Translations under genes and position numbers: made by a program | Part shown: positions 1 to 7,144 of the stretch, in pieces | How positions within the stretch are numbered: the first letter of the stretch is position 1 | Layout: each line of letters opens with the position of its first letter | Notes under the pieces: model-generated | What the model was told of the DNA's origin: nothing | Database searches by the model: none | What the model saw: only the letters and a program-made list of their open reading frames with translations | From: Acetobacter sicerae | GTDB lineage: Bacteria > Pseudomonadota > Alphaproteobacteria > Acetobacterales > Acetobacteraceae | Length of the DNA stretch: 64,000 nucleotides | NCBI RefSeq assembly: GCF_011516765.1 | Contig: NZ_JAAABN010000001.1 | Coordinates: forward strand, 1 to 64,000 | Direction of reading: 5' to 3'

Positions 1-932
1 ACCCGCCGCCAGAAGCAGAATATCGTCAATATTCCAGATCGGGCTCCTGTGGGATGACTGAATTCTACAAAATGACCCGAAATTGCCTCAAGTGTGAGAA
101 ATCCGCGTCGAAGAGGTTCTAGGTCTTCGATATCATTCCTATTGAAATGTGCCCAGTTAACTTGGGAGTCACATAGATCACTTTGGACCCGACGTCTAAT
201 GCGTTCAATGTATTGAGCCATACTTCTAGTTATAAAATGCAAGATGTAAGCATCATCCCATTCGATCGGCTGTTCTGCACGCTCCTCCCGCATAAAACTA
301 CCGTCAGGACGAACGTATCGACCTTTGGGAATATCAAAGAAATGGGGATTGTACCAGACTTCGCCCAACTTATCGGGCCTAAAAAAGCTCTTTATAAGAA
401 CATTATCGTTCAACTCTTTTGTCGAATGTCTCGTGAAAGCTTGCGGAGCAGGAATGCGAGGTCTAAGAACCCGATCCGAACTACCGTATATCTTCCAAGA
501 GAAACCGATAGCATCCGCATGATTGAATTTTGAAAGAAAATCAGGTAAACTATCACTATGGCGAAGATAGACATATTCATCACCATCTAGGCATCCCAGC
601 CAATCGTATTTTCCCTTGCATTCCCTAGCCGCCATGAAAAAAGCATCACGTTGACGTTTAGTGAAATCTGCTTCAAGTTCAGGCGATGTTCTTGTAAACC
701 TAATGTCATAACACTTGGCTGCCGCCTGAATAATCTCCCAAGTTCCATCAGTCGAATGATCATCAAATATAAAAAGTGTCTTTACGCCGAGTGCAAAATG
801 CCAACTGATCCAGCCTGCAATATCGGAAAATTCATTTTTTACATACAGCGCGATGGCGACAGACGGAAGAAGATTGTCTGTTAAATTATCTTTTCGCTTC
901 TTATACGTACGATTGTCTTTATTTTGAGACAT
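1..932 (-). CDS. glycosyltransferase family 2/92-like protein, C-terminus beyond left edge
   Basis: An open frame runs from an ATG at 932-930 leftwards off the window without a stop (about 310 codons seen). The N-terminal part has the nucleotide-sugar fold signature FDDHSTDGTW at residues 56-65 and an acidic LDGDEY motif near 115-120, which stands where the metal-binding DxD of GT-A enzymes is expected. This is the pattern of the Glyco_tranf_2_4/GT92-type family that transfers sugars to surface polysaccharide or protein; donor and acceptor cannot be read from sequence. CAGGG lies about 6 bases before the ATG, and no signal peptide or membrane segment is visible, so a cytosolic enzyme is likely. 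The gene is more AT-rich than the housekeeping genes and sits beside IS debris, which suggests transfer. Confidence 0.8.
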   Translation of the reverse strand, partial: MSQNKDNRTYKKRKDNLTDNLLPSVAIALYVKNEFSDIAGWISWHFALGVKTLFIFDDHSTDGTWEIIQAAAKCYDIRFTRTSPELEADFTKRQRDAFFMAARECKGKYDWLGCLDGDEYVYLRHSDSLPDFLSKFNHADAIGFSWKIYGSSDRVLRPRIPAPQAFTRHSTKELNDNVLIKSFFRPDKLGEVWYNPHFFDIPKGRYVRPDGSFMREERAEQPIEWDDAYILHFITRSMAQYIERIRRRVQSDLCDSQVNWAHFNRNDIEDLEPLRRGFLTLEAISGHFVEFSHPTGARSGILTIFCFWRR

Positions 933-1048
933 GATCAGCCCTGAGATACTTGTACACAGTTTACCTATATATTAGCGCAAAGATGAGTTGCATAGCCACG
1001 AGTGTAATTGATTTTGGCTGTGTGGTCCCGAAATTTGACTATGATATT

Positions 1049-1199
1049 GGCTCTGTTGCATAATTCAGCCATTGGGAGCGGATAATTCATCTATTACCTG
1101 ACGGCGTGTTTCAACGCTAGGTCGGCAGCCTCTGCTCACGCCCAGCGCGACGCGTGACTTGAGTTCAACAGAATAACATTTCCGGGTAACATTCCCCAT
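1049..1199 (-). pseudogene. IS3-family OrfA N-terminal fragment joined to another IS end
   Basis: From ATG 1199 the minus strand encodes a 44-residue peptide whose first 20 residues (MGNVTRKCYSVELKSRVALG) follow the start of IS3/IS911-type OrfA proteins (YS-E-K-VALE pattern). After that the similarity ends and the frame stops at 1065. In another frame the rest reads AEAADLALKHAVR followed by stops, which looks like the C-terminus of a different transposase. The outer end, GGCTCTGTTGCATAA at 1049, resembles IS6-type terminal repeats. I read this as two IS fragments fused by successive insertion or deletion. Confidence 0.5.
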
Positions 1200-1211
1200 A
1201 AACCTGCTCTC

Positions 1212-1403
1212 TCAGGTTAGATGATCGCTTATCGTCTGTTCGAAAACTGGGGTGTCTCTCTTGAGATCGAACTCAGACGGCGGGCGTGCCACCTCCAGTC
1301 GTTCTAATGACGCCATAAAGCTGCGGAGATCGTCCCTCGAAGGTTCTTTGTGGAGTCTTGCTCTTCGTCGATTCCTCCGATCAAAGTCTTCCAAACAGAT
1401 CAT
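1212..1403 (-). CDS. doubtful small hypothetical protein (63 aa)
   Basis: This is a 63-codon frame, basic at its N-terminus (RRNRRRARLHK) and followed by an acidic/leucine stretch. I recognise no family. No convincing ribosome-binding site precedes the ATG at 1403, and both sides are IS debris or AT-rich DNA, so it may be a gene fragment or chance. Confidence 0.2.
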   Translation of the reverse strand: MICLEDFDRRNRRRARLHKEPSRDDLRSFMASLERLEVARPPSEFDLKRDTPVFEQTISDHLT

Positions 1404-1692
1404 GTAATATCAAAAAAGAACGTTTGTATCATGCTCGTGACAAAGACATATGTATCCATTCACATGTCTCAGTTCTAACGAGCTTTAATAATGAAAAGGG
1501 ACCAATTATTTTCATAATGTGTCTTTATAAATAATTTGTATCAAAAAATAAATACTATTTCTATAGACGAAATAAGAAAAATAAATTGCATATATTAAAT
1601 GTGCATTTTATATAAATTTATAGAAATTATAATATTTAAAATACACTCTCTAAATATAGAGAAATTACGTGCATATATTGCGGTATGGCGTT
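1404..1692. other. very AT-rich non-coding stretch
   Basis: The stretch from about 1430 to 1690 is strongly AT-rich, with runs of A, T and ATA, in sharp contrast to the GC-rich chromosome. I see no ORF with a ribosome-binding site, no tRNA and no clear terminator. It abuts an IS-type terminal sequence at 1693. Confidence 0.5.
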
Positions 1693-2230
1693 AGGATGTG
1701 TCGTCAGTTAAGCGATAGAGTTATGTCGTTTCTACTTCCATTTGATCTGTGTCTTTCCTCTTGTTTCAAAAGCAGGGGAGAGCGGACCGCGCGCGGGGTG
1801 TGATGGTGAGGCAAGACAAAAGCATAGAAACTGCACATGGCCGTGGATACGTTTAGCCATTTTCTGCCCTGCACGTCACGCCAGCCAATCGGGACCATCG
1901 CGCCGGGGTAGGGCGCCTCGACGCCACCATTCAGGAGGTGATGGGCGAAAGCGTCGAACTGGCCTGTATCGATCAGGGACACACAGACAGGAAACCTGCC
2001 TGAGCAGCGCAGACCCAATGGTATCACTCTTGAGGTCGTCAAATTGCCGAAGCTAAACGCGGCTTTGTCCTGCTGCCGCGCCGATGGGGCGTAGAACGGT
2101 CTTTCTCATGCGCCACACGATGCCGCAGACTTGCTAAAGATTATGACGCGCTATGCCTCAACACTCCCAAGTATTCTTATGTCATTGCATTCGCATGCTT
2201 CATGCTTAAAAATACGCTATACTCGCTCTA
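1693..2230 (+). pseudogene. degenerate IS5-family element with transposase C-terminal remnant
   Basis: The left end, GGATGTGTCGTCAGTTAAGCG at about 1693-1713, matches the terminal sequence of the IS5/IS427-type copies at 2754 and 4395, and the next 60 bases align loosely with the same copies. Further right, pieces in shifting frames spell GESVELACIDQGHT (about 1942-1983) and KRGFVLLPRRWGVERSFS with RCRRLAKDYDA (about 2055-2150). That is the C-terminal part of an IS5-family DDE transposase around the catalytic E region. Several stops and frame changes show that it is dead; the central transposase region is missing. Confidence 0.65.
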
Positions 2231-2304
2231 GGCACATAACACCCTCTAAATACTATAGCTTGTTCAAATCCAAAATCTGTATAAGAAAGGTATGTCTGGA
2301 ATAT

Positions 2305-2496
2305 TCATACCTTCACATTTTTGGTGAGAGACGTAGATTTTTTAAGTTGAGAATTCTTTAGGTCTTTATTCAGAAGAGCCTTAGACAACTCTTCAGCATC
2401 ATAAAGCATATAGAAGACACGTATTGCTTCACAAGCGCTCGAACGATCACCCTCCAAGAGTTTTTGATCGGCGAGGGCAATCAATTTTGCTTTCAT
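2305..2496 (-). CDS. small hypothetical protein (63 aa)
   Basis: A short frame starts at ATG 2496, preceded by CGGAG 6 bases upstream (a good ribosome-binding site). The protein is helical, Lys/Leu/Ala-rich, without a membrane segment, and its N-terminal half (about residues 5-45) could form a TPR-like helical hairpin. I recognise no family. It lies between IS remnants and is divergent to the small frame at 2546. AT content is high. It could be a regulator or cargo gene of the accessory region, but nothing in the sequence says which. Confidence 0.45.
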   Translation of the reverse strand: MKAKLIALADQKLLEGDRSSACEAIRVFYMLYDAEELSKALLNKDLKNSQLKKSTSLTKNVKV

Positions 2497-2545
2497 CGTT
2501 ACTCCGTTTGGCTAATATTATGTACTTAGCTTAAGCGGAGAAAAC

Positions 2546-2767
2546 ATGTCGACAGAAAATATCAAAATAATGCAAATTTTTATTTTGATATTGCATTTTG
2601 TGTCGGATGTAGTCGATTATCAAAAGATAAATCAGTCACATTGGCCTTCATACAAGAGACATAATATCATTTTGGACAACAACGATCGGATTAATTTCCA
2701 TTCTATCATTGATGAGGCAAATCGTTTGTCTGACAAACCAACTTACCTACAACGTGTCGTCAGTTAA
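2546..2767 (+). pseudogene. small hypothetical ORF truncated by IS end
   Basis: An ATG at 2546 is preceded by GCGGAG (spacing about 7). The 73-residue frame begins with a hydrophobic stretch (IFILILHFVSDVV, residues 11-23). Its last residues, RVVS, are encoded by the terminal repeat GTGTCGTCAGTTAA of the IS at 2754, so the stop codon is supplied by the IS and the original C-terminus is lost. Original function unknown. It shares a 49-bp divergent intergenic region with the 2305-2496 gene. Confidence 0.4.
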
Positions 2768-2838
2768 ACCCTGAGTGAGATTTGTACTTTCTGGTTGCGG
2801 GTGCTGACTGTTTTCCCGGTTTTAGGGGAGGCAGGGAG

Positions 2839-3199
2839 ATGAGACGTTATGGTTTGCGCGACGACCAGTGGAAGAGAATAAAGCACCTTCTTCTCGGTCG
2901 TGAAGGTCATATCGGCGGCACGGCTGCGGACAACCGTCTATCGTGGAGGCAGAGTACCGTATCGCTATCGCGAGGGCATTCCATGGCGTGATCTGCCTGT
3001 CCGCTTTGGGGACTGGAAGAACATGCACCGGCGTCTGCGTCGCTAGTGCGAAAGTGGTGTCATCGAAAGGATATCTCGTCATCTGGCCGCAGATCATGAC
3101 AATGAATACATGATAATCGACAGCATGATTGTCTGGGCGCATCAGCATAGTGCCGGAGTTCTCAAAAAAGGGGCGCGGATCAGGCCATCGGACGATTTG
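2839..3199 (+). pseudogene. IS5-family (IS427-type) transposase, left 5' half
   Basis: The gene starts at ATG 2839 after GGGAG with MRRYGLRDDQWKRIKHLL and TAADNRL, then loses frame at about 2940. It resumes as YRYREGIPWRDLPVRFGDWK and ends with MIIDSMIVWAHQHSAG and KKGADQAIG. This matches OrfA and the start of OrfB of IS427-type elements; the first catalytic Asp lies in the IIDS motif. A TAG follows LRR (near 3044) and is also present in the right copy, so it may be the natural OrfA/OrfB break. The downstream DDE core is absent. Confidence 0.75.
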
Positions 3200-3201
3200 G
3201 G

Positions 3202-3943
3202 TGTTTAGTCCCGGGGTTTAATGATGAATCGTTCTGGCTCTGAAGTCCAGATCCTGCAGATTTATTCATAGGGCGTGAGACCTTTGAGGGTCTTGAGCCT
3301 TCGTCCAAAATTATAGGCGACAATGAAATCATTGAGGTGAGTCCTCAACAACTCATGGCTGCCGTAATGGAAGTGTTTGACAGTTGCTTCCTTGATCGTG
3401 CGACACGTCCGCTCGACTTGGCCATTGGTCCAGGGGCGATTGGGCTTTGTCAGGCGATGCTCGATCCCGTTGGTCTCGGAGATCATGTCGAAAAGCATGG
3501 AACGTGACCATGCCATACCGCGGTTACGAGGCTGCTCGGCGAACAGGATGCCATTGTCGGTCAGGATGGGATGAATCGGGTTGGGCACGACACGCAGAAG
3601 ATGTTCGAGAAACTCCCGGGCTGTTCTTCTGTTGGCCTTTTCCGCGAGTTGCACCAACGCAAACTTGCTTGTCCGGTCTATGGCGACGAAAAAATGCTGC
3701 TTGCCTTCAGCGGTCTGGACCTCGGCGATGTCGAGGTGGAAGAATCCGATCGGGTAGCGTTTGAAGCGCTGAACGCTTCGGTTTGTCCCCTTCAATGTCA
3801 GGCAGGTGTGAAATCCCGTACCGCAGAAGACAGCGATGCAGGGCTGAGCGTGTCAGATATGGGATAGTGGCCTGCAATGCATAAAGGCAGTCATCCAGCG
3901 GTAGCGACGTATGCCGCCGAAATGCCACGATCATCGCTTCGTC
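3202..3943 (-). pseudogene. IS481-family transposase, truncated and frameshifted
   Basis: Reading leftwards, the sequence enters at DEAMIVAFRRHTSLPLDDC without the usual N-terminal helix-turn-helix part. It changes frame near 3770-3800 (after EGDKPK) and continues as the rve integrase core: HLDIAEV, VAIDRTSKFA, LTDNG and TKPNRPWTNGQVER hold the expected DDE acidic residues and the conserved region. A TAA stop after LTPYE (near 3263) interrupts the tail, which continues in frame as ICRIWTSEPERF. The outer end TGTTTAGTCCCGGGG near 3202 looks like an IS481 terminus. Three independent defects make it inactive. Confidence 0.8.
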
Positions 3944-4309
3944 CGCCACGGGACAGCCCGATGGCCTGATCCGCGCCCTTTTTTTACGGGTGCCCGCACT
4001 ATGCTGGTGAGCGCGGATAATCGTGCTGTCGATTATCATGTATTCATTGTCATGATCTGCGGCCAGATGACGAGATATCCTTTCGATGACACCACTTTCG
4101 CACTAGCGACGCAGACGCCGGTGCACGTTCTTCCAGTCCCCAAAGCGGACAGGCAGGTCACGTCAGGAAGTGCCTGCGCGATAACGATATAGCACGGCTT
4201 CCACAAACAGACGGTTATCCGCAGCCGTCCTACCGGTATGACTTTCACGACCCGGGAGAAAATCTTTTAGCTGCTCCCACTGACCGTCGCTCAGACCATA
4301 CCGTCGCAT
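3944..4309 (-). pseudogene. IS5-family (IS427-type) transposase, right inverted 5' half
   Basis: The gene starts at ATG 4309 with [20 protein letters not shown] and [18 protein letters not shown]. It has TGA where the left copy has the Trp codon of IPWRDL, the same TAG after LRR as the left copy, then MIIDSTIIRAHQHSAG and GADQAIGLSRGG before it is cut by the IS481 remnant at about 3944. It is the inverted partner of 2839-3199, differing by point changes, so the two are separate insertions or an old duplication. Confidence 0.7.
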
Positions 4310-4458
4310 TCATACTCTCCCCGAAAAACAGGGAGAAAACATCACAGATCAGGCAGGAGTACAAGCAGCATAATCCTCCGCTTAACTGACGACACGCCCT
4401 AATTAGTGCCTGTGACCGGACATTCGGCAATCCCCCCAAAAAAAAGCGCCCAGGATTT

Positions 4459-5661
4459 CTATACGCGACCTGTGCAGAATTGCTCCCATTGCTTCATCAT
4501 CTCCTGCCGCTTGTTGAGTAGATCTCCTCGCCGATAGGCGGCCTCGACCTTGTTACCAATGGCGTGGGCCAGTGCCATTTCTGCGACTTCCCGCGGGAAG
4601 TCGGTTTCTTCTGCTGCCCAGTCGCGAAAACTGGAGCGCAGTCCGTGAATGGTTACGTCTTTAGTCCCAGCCGCACGATGGAGTGCTTTGGAGATGGCGA
4701 CGTCACTAAGGGGTGATCCGATTTTGCCTCCAGGGAAAATCAGACCATCTGCAGAGGGAAGGGGGCGCAGTATTTCCATTCGTCGGAGCACGTTCAGGGC
4801 ACCCGTCGTCAAGGGCACGCGATGTCCCCGCTTCGCTTTCATGCGTTCCGCTGGGACTACCCAGATTTGCTTTTCGAGGTCAATCTCAGACCACCGTGCA
4901 TGACGCACTTCACCAGAACGAGCCGCCGTCAGGCAGAGAAAGCGGGCGGCATGAGCTGCAGCGCCGTCTTGTCGCACAAGTTGCGCAAACACAGAAGGAA
5001 GATCGCGATAAGGCACGGCCGCATGGTGCACGACTTTTGCCACGGCTGTTGGTTTGGGAAGAATGTTGGCAAGATGACCGCGCCAACGCGCAGGGTTGTT
5101 GCCTTCGCGCCAATGATGACTGTGCGCGTAATCCAGAATACGCTCAATGCGCCCACGCAAGCGACTGGCTGTCTCCGTGGTGGTTTCCCAGATCGGACGG
5201 AGTACGGCCAGAACATCTTCAGTCTGGACCTGAGCAATTGAGCAGTTTCCCATGAGGGGGTAGACATGCCGATCGAGCGAACTCCGCCACATGGGTGCGG
5301 AACGTGGGTCTTTCCAGGCAGGAGTCTGTTCCGTGATATAGTGTTCAGCAACCTCTTTGAAAGTCCGCTCCTTGGTAGCGCTTCGCTTCCTTTGGGCTTG
5401 TTCCTCCAGAGGATCACGTCCCTCCAGTAAAAGACGTCGAGCGTCGGTGGCTTTGCTACGTGCTTCGGAAAGGGAGACGTCACGGGCAGGGCCTAGTCCC
5501 ATTTCCCGGCGCTTCCCGGTCAGAGGGCTTTTGTAGCGAAAGGTCCAAGCACGTGTTTCCCCTCGGATCGTGATCCATAGGTTTCCACCGTCGCCATAAA
5601 CGCCATCTTTCATGCTCGCGATCTTACGCACGGTTAACTGGTTCGGCGGAAGCTTGCTCAT
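4459..5661 (-). CDS. P4-type tyrosine site-specific integrase
   Basis: A 400-residue integrase with an N-terminal DUF4102-type arm-binding domain (about residues 5-90, with the GDGGNLWI motif), a central SAM-like core-binding domain (about 100-190), and a C-terminal catalytic domain. Catalytic residues are visible: Arg in TAARSGEVR, the HGLRSSFRDW box (H-x-x-R), the LAHAIGNKVEAAYRR box with the second His and the nucleophile Tyr. Length and motifs are normal for the family, so it looks intact. Such enzymes move genomic islands in and out of tRNA or other sites. No obvious att repeat is seen nearby; the closest tRNA in the window is near 24.1 kb. It marks the accessory region 1-7144 as a former or present integrative element whose left side was rebuilt by IS elements. 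Confidence 0.93.
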   Translation of the reverse strand: MSKLPPNQLTVRKIASMKDGVYGDGGNLWITIRGETRAWTFRYKSPLTGKRREMGLGPARDVSLSEARSKATDARRLLLEGRDPLEEQAQRKRSATKERTFKEVAEHYITEQTPAWKDPRSAPMWRSSLDRHVYPLMGNCSIAQVQTEDVLAVLRPIWETTTETASRLRGRIERILDYAHSHHWREGNNPARWRGHLANILPKPTAVAKVVHHAAVPYRDLPSVFAQLVRQDGAAAHAARFLCLTAARSGEVRHARWSEIDLEKQIWVVPAERMKAKRGHRVPLTTGALNVLRRMEILRPLPSADGLIFPGGKIGSPLSDVAISKALHRAAGTKDVTIHGLRSSFRDWAAEETDFPREVAEMALAHAIGNKVEAAYRRGDLLNKRQEMMKQWEQFCTGRV

Positions 5662-6015
5662 GGTCTTTTAATCCCATCTTCAGTCCCACCTTATATCATG
5701 CGGTTCGACGCGTCTATCTGCGGCGTCAGATGGCGATGGTACAATTTAATATATTGTTTTAACATAGAAAATGTATCTTTAGGCCCCTTGGGGGGGCGTC
5801 GTTTTGGCAGACACCCCATCCGCCATTCATTGTCGATTTCCATCTGTTTCCGATGTTGCCGCCGATCACAGCACGCTGCTATTCGGCATATAGAACCGCC
5901 ATTTTCACACTATTATCCGCTACTTACATGCTTGAAACGGAGCCTAGTAGCTTTCGACGATATTTGTTTCTTCATAACTGACTGCTGATAGACGGGATAT
6001 AAAAGTGGCATTGGG
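5662..6015. other. intergenic region between integrase and nuclease-like gene
   Basis: 354 bases of mixed composition hold the divergent upstream regions of the integrase and the 6016 gene. There is an AT-rich patch at 5740-5780 and a G/C run at 5780-5800. I see no tRNA, no ORF with a ribosome-binding site and no att-like direct repeat. Confidence 0.4.
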
Positions 6016-6633
6016 GTGTGGAGAGTGAGTAAGAATGACGGCAAAGCGCTAGAGAAAGAAGTTGCTGATCTGGTTGAAAGTTTATTGCAGTCAGGTGAGC
6101 TTCCATATCGACCTGAGCTTTGTCGATTCAAGGCTAAAGCGAAATATTATTCGCGTAACAGAGAGGCGGAAGTAGATTTCGAAAATGTGCTCGAGGTTTA
6201 TGTAAAGGATAATTATGATAACGATAATGCGAAGCCCACTCACGTCGTTATCTTCGAATGTAAGGATCATGGGCGTGATCTAGAAGTCAGGCTGGTGGAC
6301 GAACTCATCGGTCGTCTTTCCGGCGGCTATGGTTTCAACATAAAAGCTTACATGGTGACCCGCACAGGCTTCCAGTCAGGGACGCTAACTACAGCGAATA
6401 ATCACGGCATCGGACTTATCAAACTGATGCCGGACGATAAAATCATGTTTTTTTCCCATTTTCAGACCATTGATGGGATCCAACAATCCCGCCGCGAATT
6501 CCCTCATCGTGCTCGTCGAGCGCTCACGACCCCGAGCTATGTCTCCGATGGAGAGAGATTTTACGGTGTCGATGATGGCTATGTATTTTCCACGTTTAAC
6601 CAGATGATCGTGAAGCATTTCGAAACGACCTAA
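6016..6633 (+). CDS. Mrr-like PD-(D/E)XK nuclease candidate
   Basis: A 205-residue protein. An N-terminal helix (residues 8-24, LEKEVADLVESLL) is followed by VDF around residue 54 and VVIFECKD at 78-84, giving the D...ExK metal-binding pattern of PD-(D/E)XK nucleases. The later stretch with TRTGFQSGTLTTANNHGIGLI (about 115-135) resembles the substrate-side helix of Mrr/restriction-endonuclease-like proteins. Function as a DNA nuclease is inferred from these motifs only. Start is GTG at 6016; a second GTG at 6025, better spaced from GGGGTG, is equally possible. It stands alone downstream of the integrase with no methyltransferase or helicase partner, so it is not a standard restriction-modification system. 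Likely island cargo. Confidence 0.6.
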   Translation: MWRVSKNDGKALEKEVADLVESLLQSGELPYRPELCRFKAKAKYYSRNREAEVDFENVLEVYVKDNYDNDNAKPTHVVIFECKDHGRDLEVRLVDELIGRLSGGYGFNIKAYMVTRTGFQSGTLTTANNHGIGLIKLMPDDKIMFFSHFQTIDGIQQSRREFPHRARRALTTPSYVSDGERFYGVDDGYVFSTFNQMIVKHFETT

Positions 6634-7144
6634 GCCGTAACCTCATAACGCAAGGGGCCGCTTACAGGGTGCCGAACAGCAGCGAGTGTTGGCTTCCATT
6701 TACTTTCTGCTTGGAATGTGTCGGACCAAAAAACGGCCAAGTCTTATCCATACGCTGTCCATCACCGGTCCATCTAACGATGTAAGTCTCTCAAAGAAGT
6801 CGCCGCTCGTGCCGCTCATTAGGAACGATAGCAAAATCCCCAAAGAGGATAGCGTAGACATAGTTCTCATTTGGTTCTGGCAAGGTCGGCCATGTTTACT
6901 GACATCCGCTGAAATCCGATTGTTTCCGTAATTATTGATCTGATTGCTTGAGCAATTCTGTTATTTTCCTCTGTTCTAAGCTGTGATCCGCATCATGTGC
7001 AGGTCAATGCTATGCGCATGTAACGCCGGAAATGCAGCAGGTGAAATTCTCACAGAAATAAAGATCAGCACGTACCGGACTGGAAGCTGATCGGTAGGCA
7101 ACCAGATTGCTGCTGTTTGCACTGTCAATACGTCTTCCGGCTCA
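6634..7144. other. 511-base region without a clear gene
   Basis: On the minus strand near 6800-6890 one frame reads LPEPNENYVYAILFGDFAIV and then stops at once, and another frame gives a 57-codon ORF (about 6690-6863) with no ribosome-binding site. This looks like decayed coding sequence of unknown origin. No tRNA or IS end recognised. It probably contains the right boundary of the accessory region, just before the MFS operon end. Confidence 0.35.

Larger units (their letters stand above)
2754..4399. mobile_element. mirror-image IS5/IS427-type halves flanking an IS481 remnant
   Basis: Two copies of the 5' half of the same IS5-family (IS427-type) element lie in opposite orientation, with outer terminal repeats GTGTCGTCAGTTAA at 2754-2767 and its reverse complement at 4382-4395. 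Left arm 2754-3199 and right arm 3944-4395 are near-identical over much of their length. Each arm ends inside the transposase gene near the coding sequence for GADQAIG. Between them sits a decayed IS481-family transposase (3202-3943). The arrangement is not one IS5 interrupted by IS481, because both arms are 5' halves; it needs two IS5 copies and a deletion or recombination. No transposase here is intact. Confidence 0.75.

Noticed and set aside
1704..2042. 112-codon minus-strand frame ending at the IS terminus
   Set aside because: It is antisense to the IS5-family transposase remnant and shows no transposase or other motif.
6690..6863. 57-codon minus-strand ORF with a hydrophobic start
   Set aside because: No ribosome-binding site, and a second frame across the same bases has more protein-like sequence but is broken; no basis to call either a gene.
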